Source: an uncultured Muribaculaceae bacterium (GTDB taxonomy: Bacteria; Bacteroidota; Bacteroidia; Bacteroidales; Muribaculaceae). From it: 64,000 nt of DNA. The notes under the pieces were generated by a model. That model saw only the letters and a list, made by a program, of their open reading frames with translations. It did no database searches and was not told the DNA's origin. Both the position numbers and the translations under genes were made by a program. This document shows, piece after piece, positions 39,947 through 50,223 of the stretch (its first letter is position 1; each line of letters begins with the position of its first letter). The stretch lies in the NCBI GenBank assembly GCA_947628305.1, contig CANQZG010000002.1, positions 186,001 to 250,000 of the forward strand, read 5' to 3'.

Positions 39947-40992
39947 TATAAGTAACTTTTCAATGAATCGCGGTGCAGTTGCATCGTCGCGCAGTGCAGC
40001 GAGCCATGTTGCTTTATCAAGGCACGGCAGTCCACGGTTTTCACCGAATGTTCGGGGAATGCGATTTTGACAATCTGTGACGCGAGGAAATCTTTTTTAG
40101 GTTGATTGTAGGTCGGCAATATGATGGAACGTGGGGTGACGAGATAGTTGGCGTAGGTAGCCGGTAGGCGGTCGCCGTTTTCATCATACACAGGGTCGGG
40201 TATCGGCAATTCGACGAGGTTGAACGGTTGTCCGTCAAGTGTGCGGAACTCGCGTAGTTGCGAGGCCATCGCGGTCAATGGTGCGTAATGTGGGTCATCC
40301 CGGTCGTCGGGTGCGCCGGTGTACAGTATCGTGTCGCATGGCGCGAGCCTGGCGAGGGTGTCGATGTGACCGTCGGTGTCATCCCCTTGGAGTGAGCCAT
40401 GTTCGAGCCATAGAAGTCGTTTTAGTCCGAAGCATTGTGCCAGGTACTCCTCGATTTCGTGGCGTCCCATCGGCTGATTGCGGTTAGGGGCGAGCAGACA
40501 GCCTGCGGTGGTCAGCATCACCCCGTTGCCGTCGCTCTCTATCGAGCCGCCTTCAAGGACAAAGTCCAGGCGGTTCTCCCGTGGCGATGACAATACCCCC
40601 GATGAGCATAACCGTGATGTGGCCCGGTTGTCATGACATGCGGCGAATTTTAACCCCCATCCATTGAACTGGAAATCGCATATAGTGGCTTCCCCGGCAA
40701 TTTCAACTGTTATAGGCCCGTAATCACGTGTCCATGTGTCATTGGTTGGCGTTTTTACATGGAAAATGCGTTCAGGCGATATGCCGTCAAGACGAGCCGA
40801 TGGTATGGATGGGTCAGGCGACAGGATAACCACCGATAGCTCGGTTGTTATAGCTTTCACGATTTCGACATAGCAACGCTCTACCTCGTCGAGCATTCCG
40901 GCCCAATCGGTGTCGGCATGAGGCCACGCGAGCATTATCGCCCCTGTGGAGTTCTCCCACTCGGCGGGTAGACGCCGGTCATTCATCGTCAT
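39946..40992 (-). CDS. aguA: agmatine deiminase
   Basis: 348 residues from the ATG at 40992 (or 346 from 40986): MTMNDRRLPAEWENSTGAIMLAWPH. PAD-like fold; motifs DYGPITVE, FQFNGWG, LEGGSIESDG, HIDTLARL and the terminal GSLHCATMQLH with the catalytic Cys. Converts agmatine to N-carbamoylputrescine. A longer open frame upstream lies inside the preceding small gene; the ATG chosen overlaps its stop. Confidence 0.95.
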   Translation of the reverse strand: MTMNDRRLPAEWENSTGAIMLAWPHADTDWAGMLDEVERCYVEIVKAITTELSVVILSPDPSIPSARLDGISPERIFHVKTPTNDTWTRDYGPITVEIAGEATICDFQFNGWGLKFAACHDNRATSRLCSSGVLSSPRENRLDFVLEGGSIESDGNGVMLTTAGCLLAPNRNQPMGRHEIEEYLAQCFGLKRLLWLEHGSLQGDDTDGHIDTLARLAPCDTILYTGAPDDRDDPHYAPLTAMASQLREFRTLDGQPFNLVELPIPDPVYDENGDRLPATYANYLVTPRSIILPTYNQPKKDFLASQIVKIAFPEHSVKTVDCRALIKQHGSLHCATMQLHRDSLKSYL

Positions 40993-41215
40993 AGTCGTTG
41001 AGTGAATCCCATACTGAATTTTGTGAGTCGATGTATTCCTCACAATAGTCCAGGAAGCCGTTTTTCTCACTGCTGCCTACGTCATGACACCAGTCCCGGT
41101 AACTGGCACGCAATTCCGGGTCTTCATGGATGAGTTTTTTTAATTCGGCGTCGGCGATGTCAACGCTATGGTATTGACGCAGAAGTTCGTTAAAAAAATC
41201 TGTGATGTCGTTCAT
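40979..41215 (-). CDS. small acidic conserved-type protein
   Basis: 78 residues (MNDITDFFNELLRQYHSVDI and on), acidic, helical. It precedes aguA and overlaps its start. I recall similar short proteins beside Bacteroidales genes, without function. The gap 41216-41427 holds a tandem repeat ATTCATGTTT-AGAATCTA and the promoter of the next gene. Confidence 0.6.
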   Translation of the reverse strand: MNDITDFFNELLRQYHSVDIADAELKKLIHEDPELRASYRDWCHDVGSSEKNGFLDYCEEYIDSQNSVWDSLNDYDDE

Positions 41216-41373
41216 GTTTTAGAATCTAATTCATGTTTCAGAATCTATATGTTCCCAAAAGTAACACATTAAGGCTACCGAGCCAAATATTTTGAGCAAT
41301 TTTAGGATATGGGACTTTAACCTACACCTTAATTAAGATATATTCATATTTCATACACCGTTCCGTGAAAAAT

Positions 41374-41404
41374 TTTGTCGCTTGTGGATTTTTGCGTAAG
41401 TTTG
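41374..41404 (+). promoter_or_regulatory. promoter of the PASTA-rluD unit
   Basis: TTTG (41374-41377), 19-base spacer, TAAGTTTG (41397-41404), 23 bases before the ATG at 41428. Confidence 0.75.
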
Positions 41405-41427
41405 CACTTGCAAAACAAGCGATTGAC

Positions 41428-42057
41428 ATGAATAATCAACATTCACCCAAAAGGAGGAGTCGTTTCATTGTGATATCCCTGAACCTGTTGGCGATGGTCG
41501 CGATATTCTGTGGCCTTGTATGGCTCGCGATGGTGTGGCTTGACGTGTGGACCGGCCATGGAGAGGAGGAGATAGTCCCCGATGTGAAGGGCGTTCAGTT
41601 TGATGTTGCTGTTGAGCGTCTTAACGATGCCGGGTTAAAGGTCGAGTTGAGCGATTCGGTCTATGTTAACGATGTTGCGCCAGGCACGGTCGTCGAGCAG
41701 AATCCCAAAGTTAATGCAAAGGTTAAACCGGGACGTGTAGTTTATCTGACAATCAACGCGTTTTCGCCAAAGATGGTCACGGTGCCACGCCTGACAGACA
41801 TATCAGTGCGTCAGGCTCGCTCGATACTTGAGGGACTTGGCATAAAGAAAGTCAACGAGGTGAAAATCATCTCTGATTATGAGAACCTTGTGCTTGGCGT
41901 GAAGTATAACGGGGTGCGTCTTGCCCCCGGAGCACGTGTCCCGGTGACAGCGACTATTACACTTGAGGTGGGCGAGGGATTGCCTGACGAAGTAATGGAG
42001 GATGACACTGTCGCGTCGTCACAGCTACCGGCGATTGAACATCTTGACTTGAATTGA
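41428..42057 (+). CDS. membrane-anchored PASTA domain protein
   Basis: 209 residues from the ATG at 41428. Basic N-terminus, one membrane helix (about 12-38), then two PASTA-like domains: VPDVKGVQFDVAVERLNDAGL and VPRLTDISVRQARSILEGLGI. PASTA domains bind peptidoglycan fragments. Here without the kinase part. Overlaps or abuts the RluD-type gene (TTG 42054 or GTG 42063), a pairing I recall from other Bacteroidota. Confidence 0.88.
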   Translation: MNNQHSPKRRSRFIVISLNLLAMVAIFCGLVWLAMVWLDVWTGHGEEEIVPDVKGVQFDVAVERLNDAGLKVELSDSVYVNDVAPGTVVEQNPKVNAKVKPGRVVYLTINAFSPKMVTVPRLTDISVRQARSILEGLGIKKVNEVKIISDYENLVLGVKYNGVRLAPGARVPVTATITLEVGEGLPDEVMEDDTVASSQLPAIEHLDLN

Positions 42058-42062
42058 CGGCT

Positions 42063-43136
42063 GTGGAGGATAATAGTCTTATAGAGGAGAGTCCGTATAT
42101 TGACGATGCGATTGACGATGCCCGTGTCGAGATTGACGGCCGGGAGATGTATGAGCATTTTCGGTTTGTAGCCGACAAGGGGCAGCAACTTCTGCGTGTT
42201 GACAAGTTCCTTGTATTGCGTCTCGAGAAATCGTCGAGAAACCGTGTGCAGCAGGCCGCCGAGGCTGGTTGTGTGATTGTCAATGGGCGTGCTGTCAAGT
42301 CCAACTACCGTGTGAAACCGCTCGATGTTGTGTCGGTCGTTATGGACAGGCCTCGTTATGAGCTTGAAATTATCCCCGAGGATATTCCGTTGGACATAGT
42401 CTATGAAGATTCGGAGTTGCTTGTGGTGAACAAGCCGGCCGGTCTTGTGGTGCATCCCGGCCACGGGAATTATTCAGGGACGCTTGTCAATGCACTCGCA
42501 TGGCATTTCAAGGATAATCCCGACTATGATGTTGACGACCCCCGCATGGGATTGGTGCACCGCATTGACAAGGATACTTCTGGACTGTTGGTGGTGGCAA
42601 AGACGCCAGATGCCAAGACAATGCTTGGGCGTCAGTTTTTTGACAAGACGACTAAGCGTGAGTATGTCGCAGTTGTGTGGGGACTTCCCGACCCGGCTTG
42701 CGGGACTGTGGAGGGAAATATCGGGCGCAGCCTGAAGGACAGGCTCCAGATGACGGTGTTCCCTGACGGAGACATGGGGAAGCACGCTGTCACACATTAT
42801 GAGACAATTGAAGCGTTAGGCCCAGTGAGTGTTGTGAAGTGCCGTCTTGAGACGGGGCGTACACACCAAATCAGGGTGCACATGCGTCATATAGGGCACC
42901 CGCTTTTTAATGATGCGCGGTATGGCGGCGATAAGATATTGCGTGGTAACCGTTCGTCATCCTATACACGGTTTGTCGAGAACTGTTTCGCACAGTGTCC
43001 GCGTCAGGCCCTTCATGCCCGTACACTCGGCTTTGTTCATCCGTCAACCGGCGAGGAGATGTTTTTCACCGCGCCTGTCCCTGGTGACATGAGTGCCATG
43101 ATTGAACGGTGGCGCGCCTACAGTGAGACAAAATAG
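42063..43136 (+). CDS. rluD: RluD family 23S rRNA pseudouridine synthase
   Basis: About 357 residues from the GTG at 42063 (the TTG at 42054 overlaps the PASTA stop and is possible). S4 RNA-binding domain (about 40-95: LRVDKFLVLRLEKSSRNRVQQAAEAG), then the RluA-type catalytic core with the Asp in VHRIDKDTSGLLVV, and RTHQIRVHMRHIGHPLFND. Isomerises uridines in helix 69 of 23S rRNA if truly RluD. Confidence 0.93.
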   Translation: MEDNSLIEESPYIDDAIDDARVEIDGREMYEHFRFVADKGQQLLRVDKFLVLRLEKSSRNRVQQAAEAGCVIVNGRAVKSNYRVKPLDVVSVVMDRPRYELEIIPEDIPLDIVYEDSELLVVNKPAGLVVHPGHGNYSGTLVNALAWHFKDNPDYDVDDPRMGLVHRIDKDTSGLLVVAKTPDAKTMLGRQFFDKTTKREYVAVVWGLPDPACGTVEGNIGRSLKDRLQMTVFPDGDMGKHAVTHYETIEALGPVSVVKCRLETGRTHQIRVHMRHIGHPLFNDARYGGDKILRGNRSSSYTRFVENCFAQCPRQALHARTLGFVHPSTGEEMFFTAPVPGDMSAMIERWRAYSETK

Positions 43137-43155
43137 TTTTATTGGACAGTGATTA

Positions 43156-43185
43156 TTGGTGTATTGAGAAAAATTTGTAATTTTG
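43156..43185 (+). promoter_or_regulatory. promoter of the acyltransferase gene
   Basis: TTG (43156-43158), 19-base spacer, TAATTTTG (43178-43185), 60 bases before the ATG at 43246. Confidence 0.65.
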
Positions 43186-43245
43186 CGTAGACACGTTTTG
43201 AACGAATTTTGATTACTCCTCTTTATTTATTTCATATAGAAACGG

Positions 43246-44418
43246 ATGGACCAAGAATATATTGATTTCAGAGATATCGCGCCATTTGACGATAGCGAGT
43301 TCCATGAAAAAATGTCTCTGTTGGTTAAAGAACCCGGATTTGAGCACGCGGTGTGTTATGTGATGCCCGATGTGGATTACCAAGGTTTTGTCGCAGGCTT
43401 GCTCGACGTTAAAGACAAATGGCAGTTCCAGCATGATGTGATGTGGCCTTTCCTGGAGATGCTTGCAAAAAAGACGACTTCAGGGATAGACATGTCCGGT
43501 GCGGGACTTCTTGAGGAAGGCGTTCACTACACGTTCATCACCAATCACCGGGACATTGTGCTTGATGCCTCGTTTCTCAACCTGATGATGTTGCGTAACA
43601 ATCTGCCGACATCGGAGGTGGCGATTGGAAACAATCTCCTGATATTTGACTGGATAACTGACCTTGTGAAACTGAACAAGAGTTTCATCGTGAAACGTAA
43701 CCTGGAAATTAAGCAGGCTCTTTCGGCGGCGCAGCATCTTTCGGCCTACATTCATTACGCCGTCGGCAAGAAGGGCGAGAGTGTATGGATTGCACAGCGT
43801 GAGGGGCGTGCCAAGGATTCCAACGATGTCACACAGGATTCGCTTATAAAGATGCTTGCATTGGCAGGTGGAGAGTGTGTTATCGGTAATCTGAAGCAAA
43901 TCAATCTTTGCCCTGTGTCGATTTCATACGAATACGACCCTAACGATTATCTGAAAGCACGTGAGTTCCTGCTCAAACGCAACGACCCTGAATTCAAGAA
44001 GTCGCAACGTGATGACCTGTTCAGCATGGAGACCGGCCTTTTGCAGTTCAAGGGACATGTGCACTTTGATGTCGGCGGATGCATCAACCGGGAGCTTGAT
44101 TCGATAGACCCCGGATTGGAAAAGGCTGAAGCCATCAGGACTGTGTGTGAAATCATTGACCGCAAAATACACAGTGGTTACAAGATATATCCGATAAATT
44201 ATATCGCCCACGACAAGTTGCACGGTGTAGATGAATACAGGCATTTTTATACCGATGATGATGAGTCGGCGTTTGAGGCCTATCTTGACCGTCAGCTTGA
44301 CAAGGTGAGAGGGGAGATTGATTTTCAGCCTACAGCCGATGACTTGGGATATATGAGGGAGATGATGTACAGGATGTATGCCAATCCGTTAAAAAATAAG
44401 AGATTGGCGGGTGCTTGA
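43246..44418 (+). CDS. 1-acyl-glycerol-3-phosphate acyltransferase-like protein
   Basis: 390 residues. The acyltransferase motif NHRDIVLD (H-x4-D, about 104-111), then IAQREGRAKDSND (about 186-198). No membrane segment at the N-terminus. Long Bacteroidota form of the family, thought to acylate lysophosphatidate or another glycerol lipid. Substrate not certain. Confidence 0.82.
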   Translation: MDQEYIDFRDIAPFDDSEFHEKMSLLVKEPGFEHAVCYVMPDVDYQGFVAGLLDVKDKWQFQHDVMWPFLEMLAKKTTSGIDMSGAGLLEEGVHYTFITNHRDIVLDASFLNLMMLRNNLPTSEVAIGNNLLIFDWITDLVKLNKSFIVKRNLEIKQALSAAQHLSAYIHYAVGKKGESVWIAQREGRAKDSNDVTQDSLIKMLALAGGECVIGNLKQINLCPVSISYEYDPNDYLKAREFLLKRNDPEFKKSQRDDLFSMETGLLQFKGHVHFDVGGCINRELDSIDPGLEKAEAIRTVCEIIDRKIHSGYKIYPINYIAHDKLHGVDEYRHFYTDDDESAFEAYLDRQLDKVRGEIDFQPTADDLGYMREMMYRMYANPLKNKRLAGA

Positions 44419-44463
44419 CCCTCTCCCGATGAACAAATATACATCCATGATTGTCTGTAAAAC

Positions 44464-45663
44464 ATGAGACTCCCGTTTCTGATAATAACGATATTGATAA
44501 CGTTAGGGGCAATTGTCGACCTGTATATATGGAGGGCTTTGAAGAAACGGTTTCTTTCAAGGATTCCGGCACGTGTACAATTGGTTACGGCTTTGTTGTT
44601 CGGGGTTATGTTGATTGTGACTGTATGTCTCCCACGCCGTTCAGGAAGTGACTCCACATTACTTGTCATCATGTGGTTGCTGTACGGTTATCTGACCGTA
44701 TATCTTCCCAAATGTATATTTGTGGTTATAGACCTTATCGCATATTTGCCGAGGCTGTGGGGCGGACGGCGTGCCGGCTGGCTGTCGGTGGCGGGTGCCG
44801 CCATCGGTGGTGTGGTTTTCATCGTGATGTGGTGGGGCGCGCTTTTTAACCGCTACAATATTCAGGAAAGGGGGATTGATGTCTATATCGATGAACTTCC
44901 GGCATCATTTGATGGATACCGCATCGTTCAGTTGAGCGACCTGCATGTCGGTACGTTCGGCACTGATACAACTTTCGTGTCCCGGTTGGTGAACCGTGTC
45001 AACGGCCTGTGTCCTGATGTCATAGTCTTTACAGGCGATATCGTTAACCGACGTAGCGACGAACTTCCACCGTTTGTAGGGACGCTCGGGTGTCTTGCAG
45101 CTGCTGACGGGGTATATTCCATCCTTGGGAATCATGACTATGGTGACTATTCAACGTGGGAATCACTACAGGCCAAGAATACCGATTGTGAGTCTCTGCA
45201 TGAAATGGAACGTTCCATGGGGTGGAACCTGATGCTCAACAGCCATGATTACTTGCGGCGCGGCAATGACTCAATCGCCTTGGTCGGGGTCGAGAATGTC
45301 GGAGACCCGCCGTTTCACACCTACGGCTCATTGAAGAAGGCCTATCCTGATGTGTCAGATAATATATGTAAGATACTTTTATCCCATAATCCCGCCCACT
45401 GGGTCAACGATATACGTGACAATGATTCATGCAATATCGCGTTAACCCTATCGGGACACACCCACGCCATGCAAATCGAGGTCGCCGGACTGTCCCCCGC
45501 GGCGTGGCGGTATCCCACCTGGGGCGGCCTTTACAGCGACGACAGCGGAAAGAGGTCGCTGTATGTCAACATCGGTGCCGGGACTGTGGGGCTTCCTATG
45601 CGCATAGGAGCGACACCTGAAATAACCGTAATCACGTTACATAAAACGAAAGATGGCAAATGA
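44464..45663 (+). CDS. membrane metallophosphoesterase
   Basis: 399 residues: four N-terminal membrane segments (about 1-135), then a calcineurin-like domain with the metal motifs QLSDLHVGTFG (D-x-H), FTGDIVNRR (GD), ILGNHDYGDY (GNHD), LLSHNPAH and LSGHTHAMQIE. Family of the YkuE/YaeI type; lipid headgroup phosphoesterase is one known role. Overlaps tex by 11 bases. Confidence 0.92.
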   Translation: MRLPFLIITILITLGAIVDLYIWRALKKRFLSRIPARVQLVTALLFGVMLIVTVCLPRRSGSDSTLLVIMWLLYGYLTVYLPKCIFVVIDLIAYLPRLWGGRRAGWLSVAGAAIGGVVFIVMWWGALFNRYNIQERGIDVYIDELPASFDGYRIVQLSDLHVGTFGTDTTFVSRLVNRVNGLCPDVIVFTGDIVNRRSDELPPFVGTLGCLAAADGVYSILGNHDYGDYSTWESLQAKNTDCESLHEMERSMGWNLMLNSHDYLRRGNDSIALVGVENVGDPPFHTYGSLKKAYPDVSDNICKILLSHNPAHWVNDIRDNDSCNIALTLSGHTHAMQIEVAGLSPAAWRYPTWGGLYSDDSGKRSLYVNIGAGTVGLPMRIGATPEITVITLHKTKDGK

Positions 45664-47791
45664 CAAAGCGGCGATTATCGCCCGGGAATACAATGTATTG
45701 CGAAAGCACGTCAATGCAGTTATAAAACTTCTTGAAGACGGGGCCACTATCCCGTTCATCGCCCGATACCGTAAGGAGGCCACCAACTCAATGGACGAGG
45801 TGATGATTGAGAATATACGTCAGCGCAGCAAATATTTTGACGAACTGGCTGAACGAAAGGAGCACATCATCTCGGTAATCAAGGAGCAGAAGGCTCTTAC
45901 CCCCGAGCTTGCCGAACGCATTGCCGACACACTTGACGCGACATTGCTGGAAGATATATACATGCCGTTCAAGCCACGGCGTCGCACGAGGGCGACTATG
46001 GCTCGTGAAAATGGCCTTGAACCTCTTGCGCGTATGATAATGGCGCAGAATAATGATGACCCCGGTCGTTCGGCTTCTAAATTCCTGTCGGAGGCTGTGC
46101 CAACCATCGATGATGCGGTTGACGGGGCGGCGGATATAATCGCCGAATGGGTTAGCGAGAGCGAGAAAGCGCGCAACCTTGTCCGTTCTCGGTTTAACCG
46201 TAGTGCTGTCATCTCATCCAAAGTGATTAAAGGGAAAGAGGAGGATGGCAGGAATTATCAGAATTATTTCGACTTTTCGACACCGTTGCGCACGTGTTCA
46301 TCCCATCGTTACCTGGCGATGCGCCGTGGAGAGGAGGAAAAGATTTTGAAGGTCGAGATTTCGATTGACGATGACGAGATGATTGACCGTTTGTGCCGTA
46401 TGTTTGTGCGCTCGACGGCGACCCCGGCGTGCGCCGACATAGTGCGCAGGGCGGTGAAGGACGGTTATCGGCGGCTTTTGCGTCCATCGATAGAAAATGA
46501 GGTGGCTTCGGCTGTCAAGGATAAGAGCGATGCGGCGGCAATCGCTATCTTTGCCGACAATCTGCGTCAATTGCTGATGTCGCCCCCCCTTGGGCGTAAA
46601 CGTGTCCTGGCGATAGACCCGGGATTCCGCACCGGTTGTAAGGTCGTGTGTCTTGACGAGCACGGCGCGTTGCTCTGCCATGAGATAATATATCCGTGTG
46701 CGCCCCATAATGATTTCTATGGCTCGGCCGATGTAATATGCGGGATGGTCGAGCAATTCTCAATCGGTGCGATTGCGATTGGAAACGGGACTGCCGGACG
46801 CGAGACCGAGCGTTTTATAAATCAGTTGGTGTTGCCGAGAAAGTGTGAGGTATTCATGGTGAACGAGGATGGGGCGAGCGTATATTCCGCTTCGGAGGCC
46901 GCACGCTCCGAGTTCCCCGATGAAGATGTGACGGTGCGTGGGACGGTCTCGATAGGCCGTCGCCTTATAGACCCGCTTGCCGAGCTTGTCAAGATTGACC
47001 CCAAGTCGATAGGAGTGGGGCAATATCAGCATGATGTCAACCAGTCGAAACTAAAGGAGGCTCTCGATTACACTGTGTCGAGCTGCGTGAACGCGGTGGG
47101 TGTGAATGTTAACACCGCGTCACGGGAGTTGTTGAGCTATGTGTCGGGAATCGGGCCGGCTCTTGCATCCAATATCGTTGAGTACCGTGATGCCAACGGA
47201 GGTTTCACCGCGCGTCAGCAGTTGCTTGCGGTGTCACGTATGGGTGAAAAGGCGTTCCAGCAGAGTGCAGGTTTTCTACGTATCCCGGGTGCGGAGTCTC
47301 CGCTTGATAATACAGGGGTGCATCCCGAACGTTACGGCCTTGTCGAGACTATTGCCGCAGACCTCGGCGTGTCGGTCGACTCAATGGTCGGTAACAAGCG
47401 TCTGTTGGCGTCGATTGACCTTGAACGTTATGTGTCAAAGGAGGTGGGGATGCCCACGCTTAACGATATTGTCGCCGAACTTGAAAAACCGGGGCGTGAC
47501 CCGCGTGAACAGGCCGAGGCGGTGGAATTTGATGAGAATGTCCGCACGATTGACGACCTGCACATCGGGCAGGAACTGAACGGAAAGGTCAATAACCTGA
47601 CTTCATTCGGGGTATTTGTCGACATAGGCCTGAAAGAGAACGGGTTGGTGCATATTTCGCAGTTGACCGACCGTTTTATAACCAATGCCGCCGATGTTGT
47701 CAGTGTCGGTCAGCCGGTAAAGGTACGGGTGATTGATGTCGATGTCCCGCGTCGGCGTATTGCCCTGACAATGAAAAATGTCCCGCAATGA
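45653..47791 (+). CDS. tex: Tex-like S1 RNA-binding transcription factor
   Basis: 712 residues. N-terminal Tex domain (TIPFIARYRKEATNSMDE), YqgF-like RNase fold (ILAIDPGFRTGCKV-like, about 319-330), helix-hairpin-helix (about 480-550) and a C-terminal S1 domain (about 640-710: GQELNGKVNNLTSFGVFVDIGLKENGLVHIS). Standard domain order and length. Supports transcription and RNA handling. Followed by a 4-base overlap with the folK-like gene. Confidence 0.95.
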   Translation: MANDKAAIIAREYNVLRKHVNAVIKLLEDGATIPFIARYRKEATNSMDEVMIENIRQRSKYFDELAERKEHIISVIKEQKALTPELAERIADTLDATLLEDIYMPFKPRRRTRATMARENGLEPLARMIMAQNNDDPGRSASKFLSEAVPTIDDAVDGAADIIAEWVSESEKARNLVRSRFNRSAVISSKVIKGKEEDGRNYQNYFDFSTPLRTCSSHRYLAMRRGEEEKILKVEISIDDDEMIDRLCRMFVRSTATPACADIVRRAVKDGYRRLLRPSIENEVASAVKDKSDAAAIAIFADNLRQLLMSPPLGRKRVLAIDPGFRTGCKVVCLDEHGALLCHEIIYPCAPHNDFYGSADVICGMVEQFSIGAIAIGNGTAGRETERFINQLVLPRKCEVFMVNEDGASVYSASEAARSEFPDEDVTVRGTVSIGRRLIDPLAELVKIDPKSIGVGQYQHDVNQSKLKEALDYTVSSCVNAVGVNVNTASRELLSYVSGIGPALASNIVEYRDANGGFTARQQLLAVSRMGEKAFQQSAGFLRIPGAESPLDNTGVHPERYGLVETIAADLGVSVDSMVGNKRLLASIDLERYVSKEVGMPTLNDIVAELEKPGRDPREQAEAVEFDENVRTIDDLHIGQELNGKVNNLTSFGVFVDIGLKENGLVHISQLTDRFITNAADVVSVGQPVKVRVIDVDVPRRRIALTMKNVPQ

Positions 47792-48189
47792 AACAGGCTG
47801 TTATAAGTATAGGGAGCAATGCCGAAGACCGTGGTTTCAGGGTGCAGCAGGCCATTGAGTTTCTGATGGGGCATTTTACCGGGGTGTCGGTTTCGGATGT
47901 GTATGGGACGGAGGCTTGGAATCAACCCGGTGCACCAGGGTATTTCAATGCTGTGTTTGTTGGACGGACGACCGCCGATGAGAACAGCGTTATCGCGTTA
48001 TTGAAAGGATATGAGCAGGAACAAGGGCGTACCATGACAGCTGAAGCGAACGGGATTGTCACGATAGACCTTGACCTTGTTATGTGGGACGGCCGCATAT
48101 TGCGGGGAAATGATTTTGAACGTCCCTATTTTAATGTCGGATACCGGCAGTTACTCGCCGATGGGGCGTTTGAGTCGTTCGAGCCGTAA
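47788..48189 (+). CDS. folK: 6-hydroxymethyl-dihydropterin pyrophosphokinase-like protein (FolK)
   Basis: 133 residues, slightly short for FolK (about 150-160). GSNAEDRG near the N-terminus, GYFNAVFVGRTT, LLKGYEQEQGR and TIDLDLVMWDGRIL match the HPPK pattern (N-A-V; DLDLL). Makes the pterin diphosphate for folate. The end reads into the convergent comEC gene over 39 bases. Shortened C-terminus; activity not certain. Confidence 0.8.
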   Translation: MKQAVISIGSNAEDRGFRVQQAIEFLMGHFTGVSVSDVYGTEAWNQPGAPGYFNAVFVGRTTADENSVIALLKGYEQEQGRTMTAEANGIVTIDLDLVMWDGRILRGNDFERPYFNVGYRQLLADGAFESFEP

Positions 48190-50211
48190 CCTGAAAGGGG
48201 TGTCCCGTAATGTACGGTAGGGAATACCGGCTTCTTTGAGTGAGTTTACATATCGGTTATGTCTCCTGTGGTCGAGGTCGGATGACAGAAGTACTGTATC
48301 GGGTCTTAATGATTCGTATGCACGCATGATTTCTCCCCTGAATCCTCGACATATAACGGCGTAATTGATGAGTGTTGAATCAGATGCCATCCTGTTTGCA
48401 ATAGAGTCATTTGACACAAACAGGAATTTAAGGCCGTTGAAGTATAGGGTGGCATTGTCTCGTTGGATTATGTTGGAATGATACCTCACGGGCAGTTCCT
48501 TTATCGAGTGTATACCGCGACGGCCGGTATAATCTTTAAGCATGTCGGTGTCATATACTTGTTTATGTGTTGATGTGGCAAAAGTCCATAGTGTGTCACG
48601 TTCCTTGATTATCGCCTCGGTTACTCCATATCTTCCCGAAATGAACATCTCGGAGTCATAGACCACAGGTTGTGCAATCGCGATGGAAAGAACGAGGGTC
48701 GCCATGAGCATTGCCGATGCCGTGATGTAGACGCGCTGTCGTTTCGCCACGGCAAGCCATCCCGTGAAGGCAGTGGCGATGTACAGTAACGTGGACGGCC
48801 AGGGCAAATAAATATTATCGATTGACGCACCGGGTAATGAAGTGATGAATCCCATGATTCCGATGATTGCATCATAGATGCTGTCACATGCGGCGCATAA
48901 CAGTGTCATGGAAAATCCCAAGGCCTGACCGATGATGACTATTATGCCACCCCCGATTAAGAACGGGAGCAACAGGGTCGTCACCGCGTTGGACAATAGA
49001 AAATAGACCGGGAAGACATGGAAATAGAATGCGGCCACGAATCCACTGCCGATAATTGCCGCGATGCTCGCCGAGAGATAGCCTCCTGCGAGGCGACTTA
49101 CTCTTTTACGGGAATTGCGCCATGGGTTGAGATTTGTCGCAAAGAGCAAAATCGAGCCTACCGACAGGAATGAAAGTTGAAACCCGATGTCGAACAGTGC
49201 CTGCGGGTCTGCGACGAGAATTATTATCGATGCGGCACACAGGGAATTGAGTGGCGTTGATTTATGCTGGATAATACGTCCGATAAGAAACAGCGAGGCC
49301 ATTATGACGGCACGTGTGACTGATGCTGACATGCCGGTGGCTAATGCGAAAAGCCACAGTAGCGCAATGGTGATGGCTCGCATTGTCCTGCGATGTCGTG
49401 TGACATATAACGGGAAAAGCATCAGGGTGATGACTGTTGATATTATGGCGACATGAAGGCCACTTAAAGCGAGGATGTGGGCCGTACCCGCTTGGGAGAA
49501 CAGAGACCGAGATAATAACGATATGTCGGAATCGTCACCGGTTACTATCGCATTTAGGAAATATTTGGTGTCGTTTGATAATCGTGATTCATATATCAGG
49601 TCGGTTATATTTTCGCTGAAACGCGTGAACGGGGATAATGCGGTCTCATGGTGTCCGATGACTGATATATCGTTTTCCGACACGACAGCTTTCATCACAA
49701 GTCCCTTGGCTCGTAACATGGCATTGATATCGGGGATGTCAGGTAGGTCGGGAGGGGATGTTGTCGTCTTGGCTGTGGCCGGGAATGTTATATCGTGGCC
49801 CGGTATAAAGGCATCGCTTGCGGCCGGGATTAAGACCAGGGCCGGGAATGACGGTACGCGGGATTGCCCTATAGAGTCTATTCTGACGGTTAATTGTTGC
49901 CATCCGTTGCCTTTCACCGGGGATACGGCGGTGACAGTGCCTTGGAAACGATGTGTCTCGTCATTGAAAATGTCAGTAGGCGGTAAGGTCGGTTGTGACA
50001 GGCGCGCGATGAAATATCCGGCAAGCATTACTATCCCTGCAGTGGCTATGACTGAACGACGTACCGCCATCCCTGCGGTGACGATTGCCAAAGGAAGTGC
50101 GAGAAACCATGGCGACAGGATGAAAGTGGCGGCCACGATACCTGCCATTAACATTATCGCGGGCGTCAGTAACGGAATGTGGGGAAGATGACGCTTTTGA
50201 GGGGTGTACAT
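48151..50211 (-). CDS. ComEC/Rec2-type DNA channel protein
   Basis: 686 residues. Many membrane segments: N-terminal DUF4131-type part (about 1-190), competence domain with IVTGDDSDISLLSRSLFSQAGTAHILALSGLHVAIIS (about 225-265). The C-terminal part keeps only a short domain; the metallo-beta-lactamase motifs HxHxDH of many ComEC proteins are not visible. Carries DNA across the inner membrane in transformable species. Shares 39 bases with folK. Confidence 0.88.
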   Translation of the reverse strand: MYTPQKRHLPHIPLLTPAIMLMAGIVAATFILSPWFLALPLAIVTAGMAVRRSVIATAGIVMLAGYFIARLSQPTLPPTDIFNDETHRFQGTVTAVSPVKGNGWQQLTVRIDSIGQSRVPSFPALVLIPAASDAFIPGHDITFPATAKTTTSPPDLPDIPDINAMLRAKGLVMKAVVSENDISVIGHHETALSPFTRFSENITDLIYESRLSNDTKYFLNAIVTGDDSDISLLSRSLFSQAGTAHILALSGLHVAIISTVITLMLFPLYVTRHRRTMRAITIALLWLFALATGMSASVTRAVIMASLFLIGRIIQHKSTPLNSLCAASIIILVADPQALFDIGFQLSFLSVGSILLFATNLNPWRNSRKRVSRLAGGYLSASIAAIIGSGFVAAFYFHVFPVYFLLSNAVTTLLLPFLIGGGIIVIIGQALGFSMTLLCAACDSIYDAIIGIMGFITSLPGASIDNIYLPWPSTLLYIATAFTGWLAVAKRQRVYITASAMLMATLVLSIAIAQPVVYDSEMFISGRYGVTEAIIKERDTLWTFATSTHKQVYDTDMLKDYTGRRGIHSIKELPVRYHSNIIQRDNATLYFNGLKFLFVSNDSIANRMASDSTLINYAVICRGFRGEIMRAYESLRPDTVLLSSDLDHRRHNRYVNSLKEAGIPYRTLRDTPFRLRLERLKRPIGE

Positions 50212-50223
50212 CGGTACCGCCCG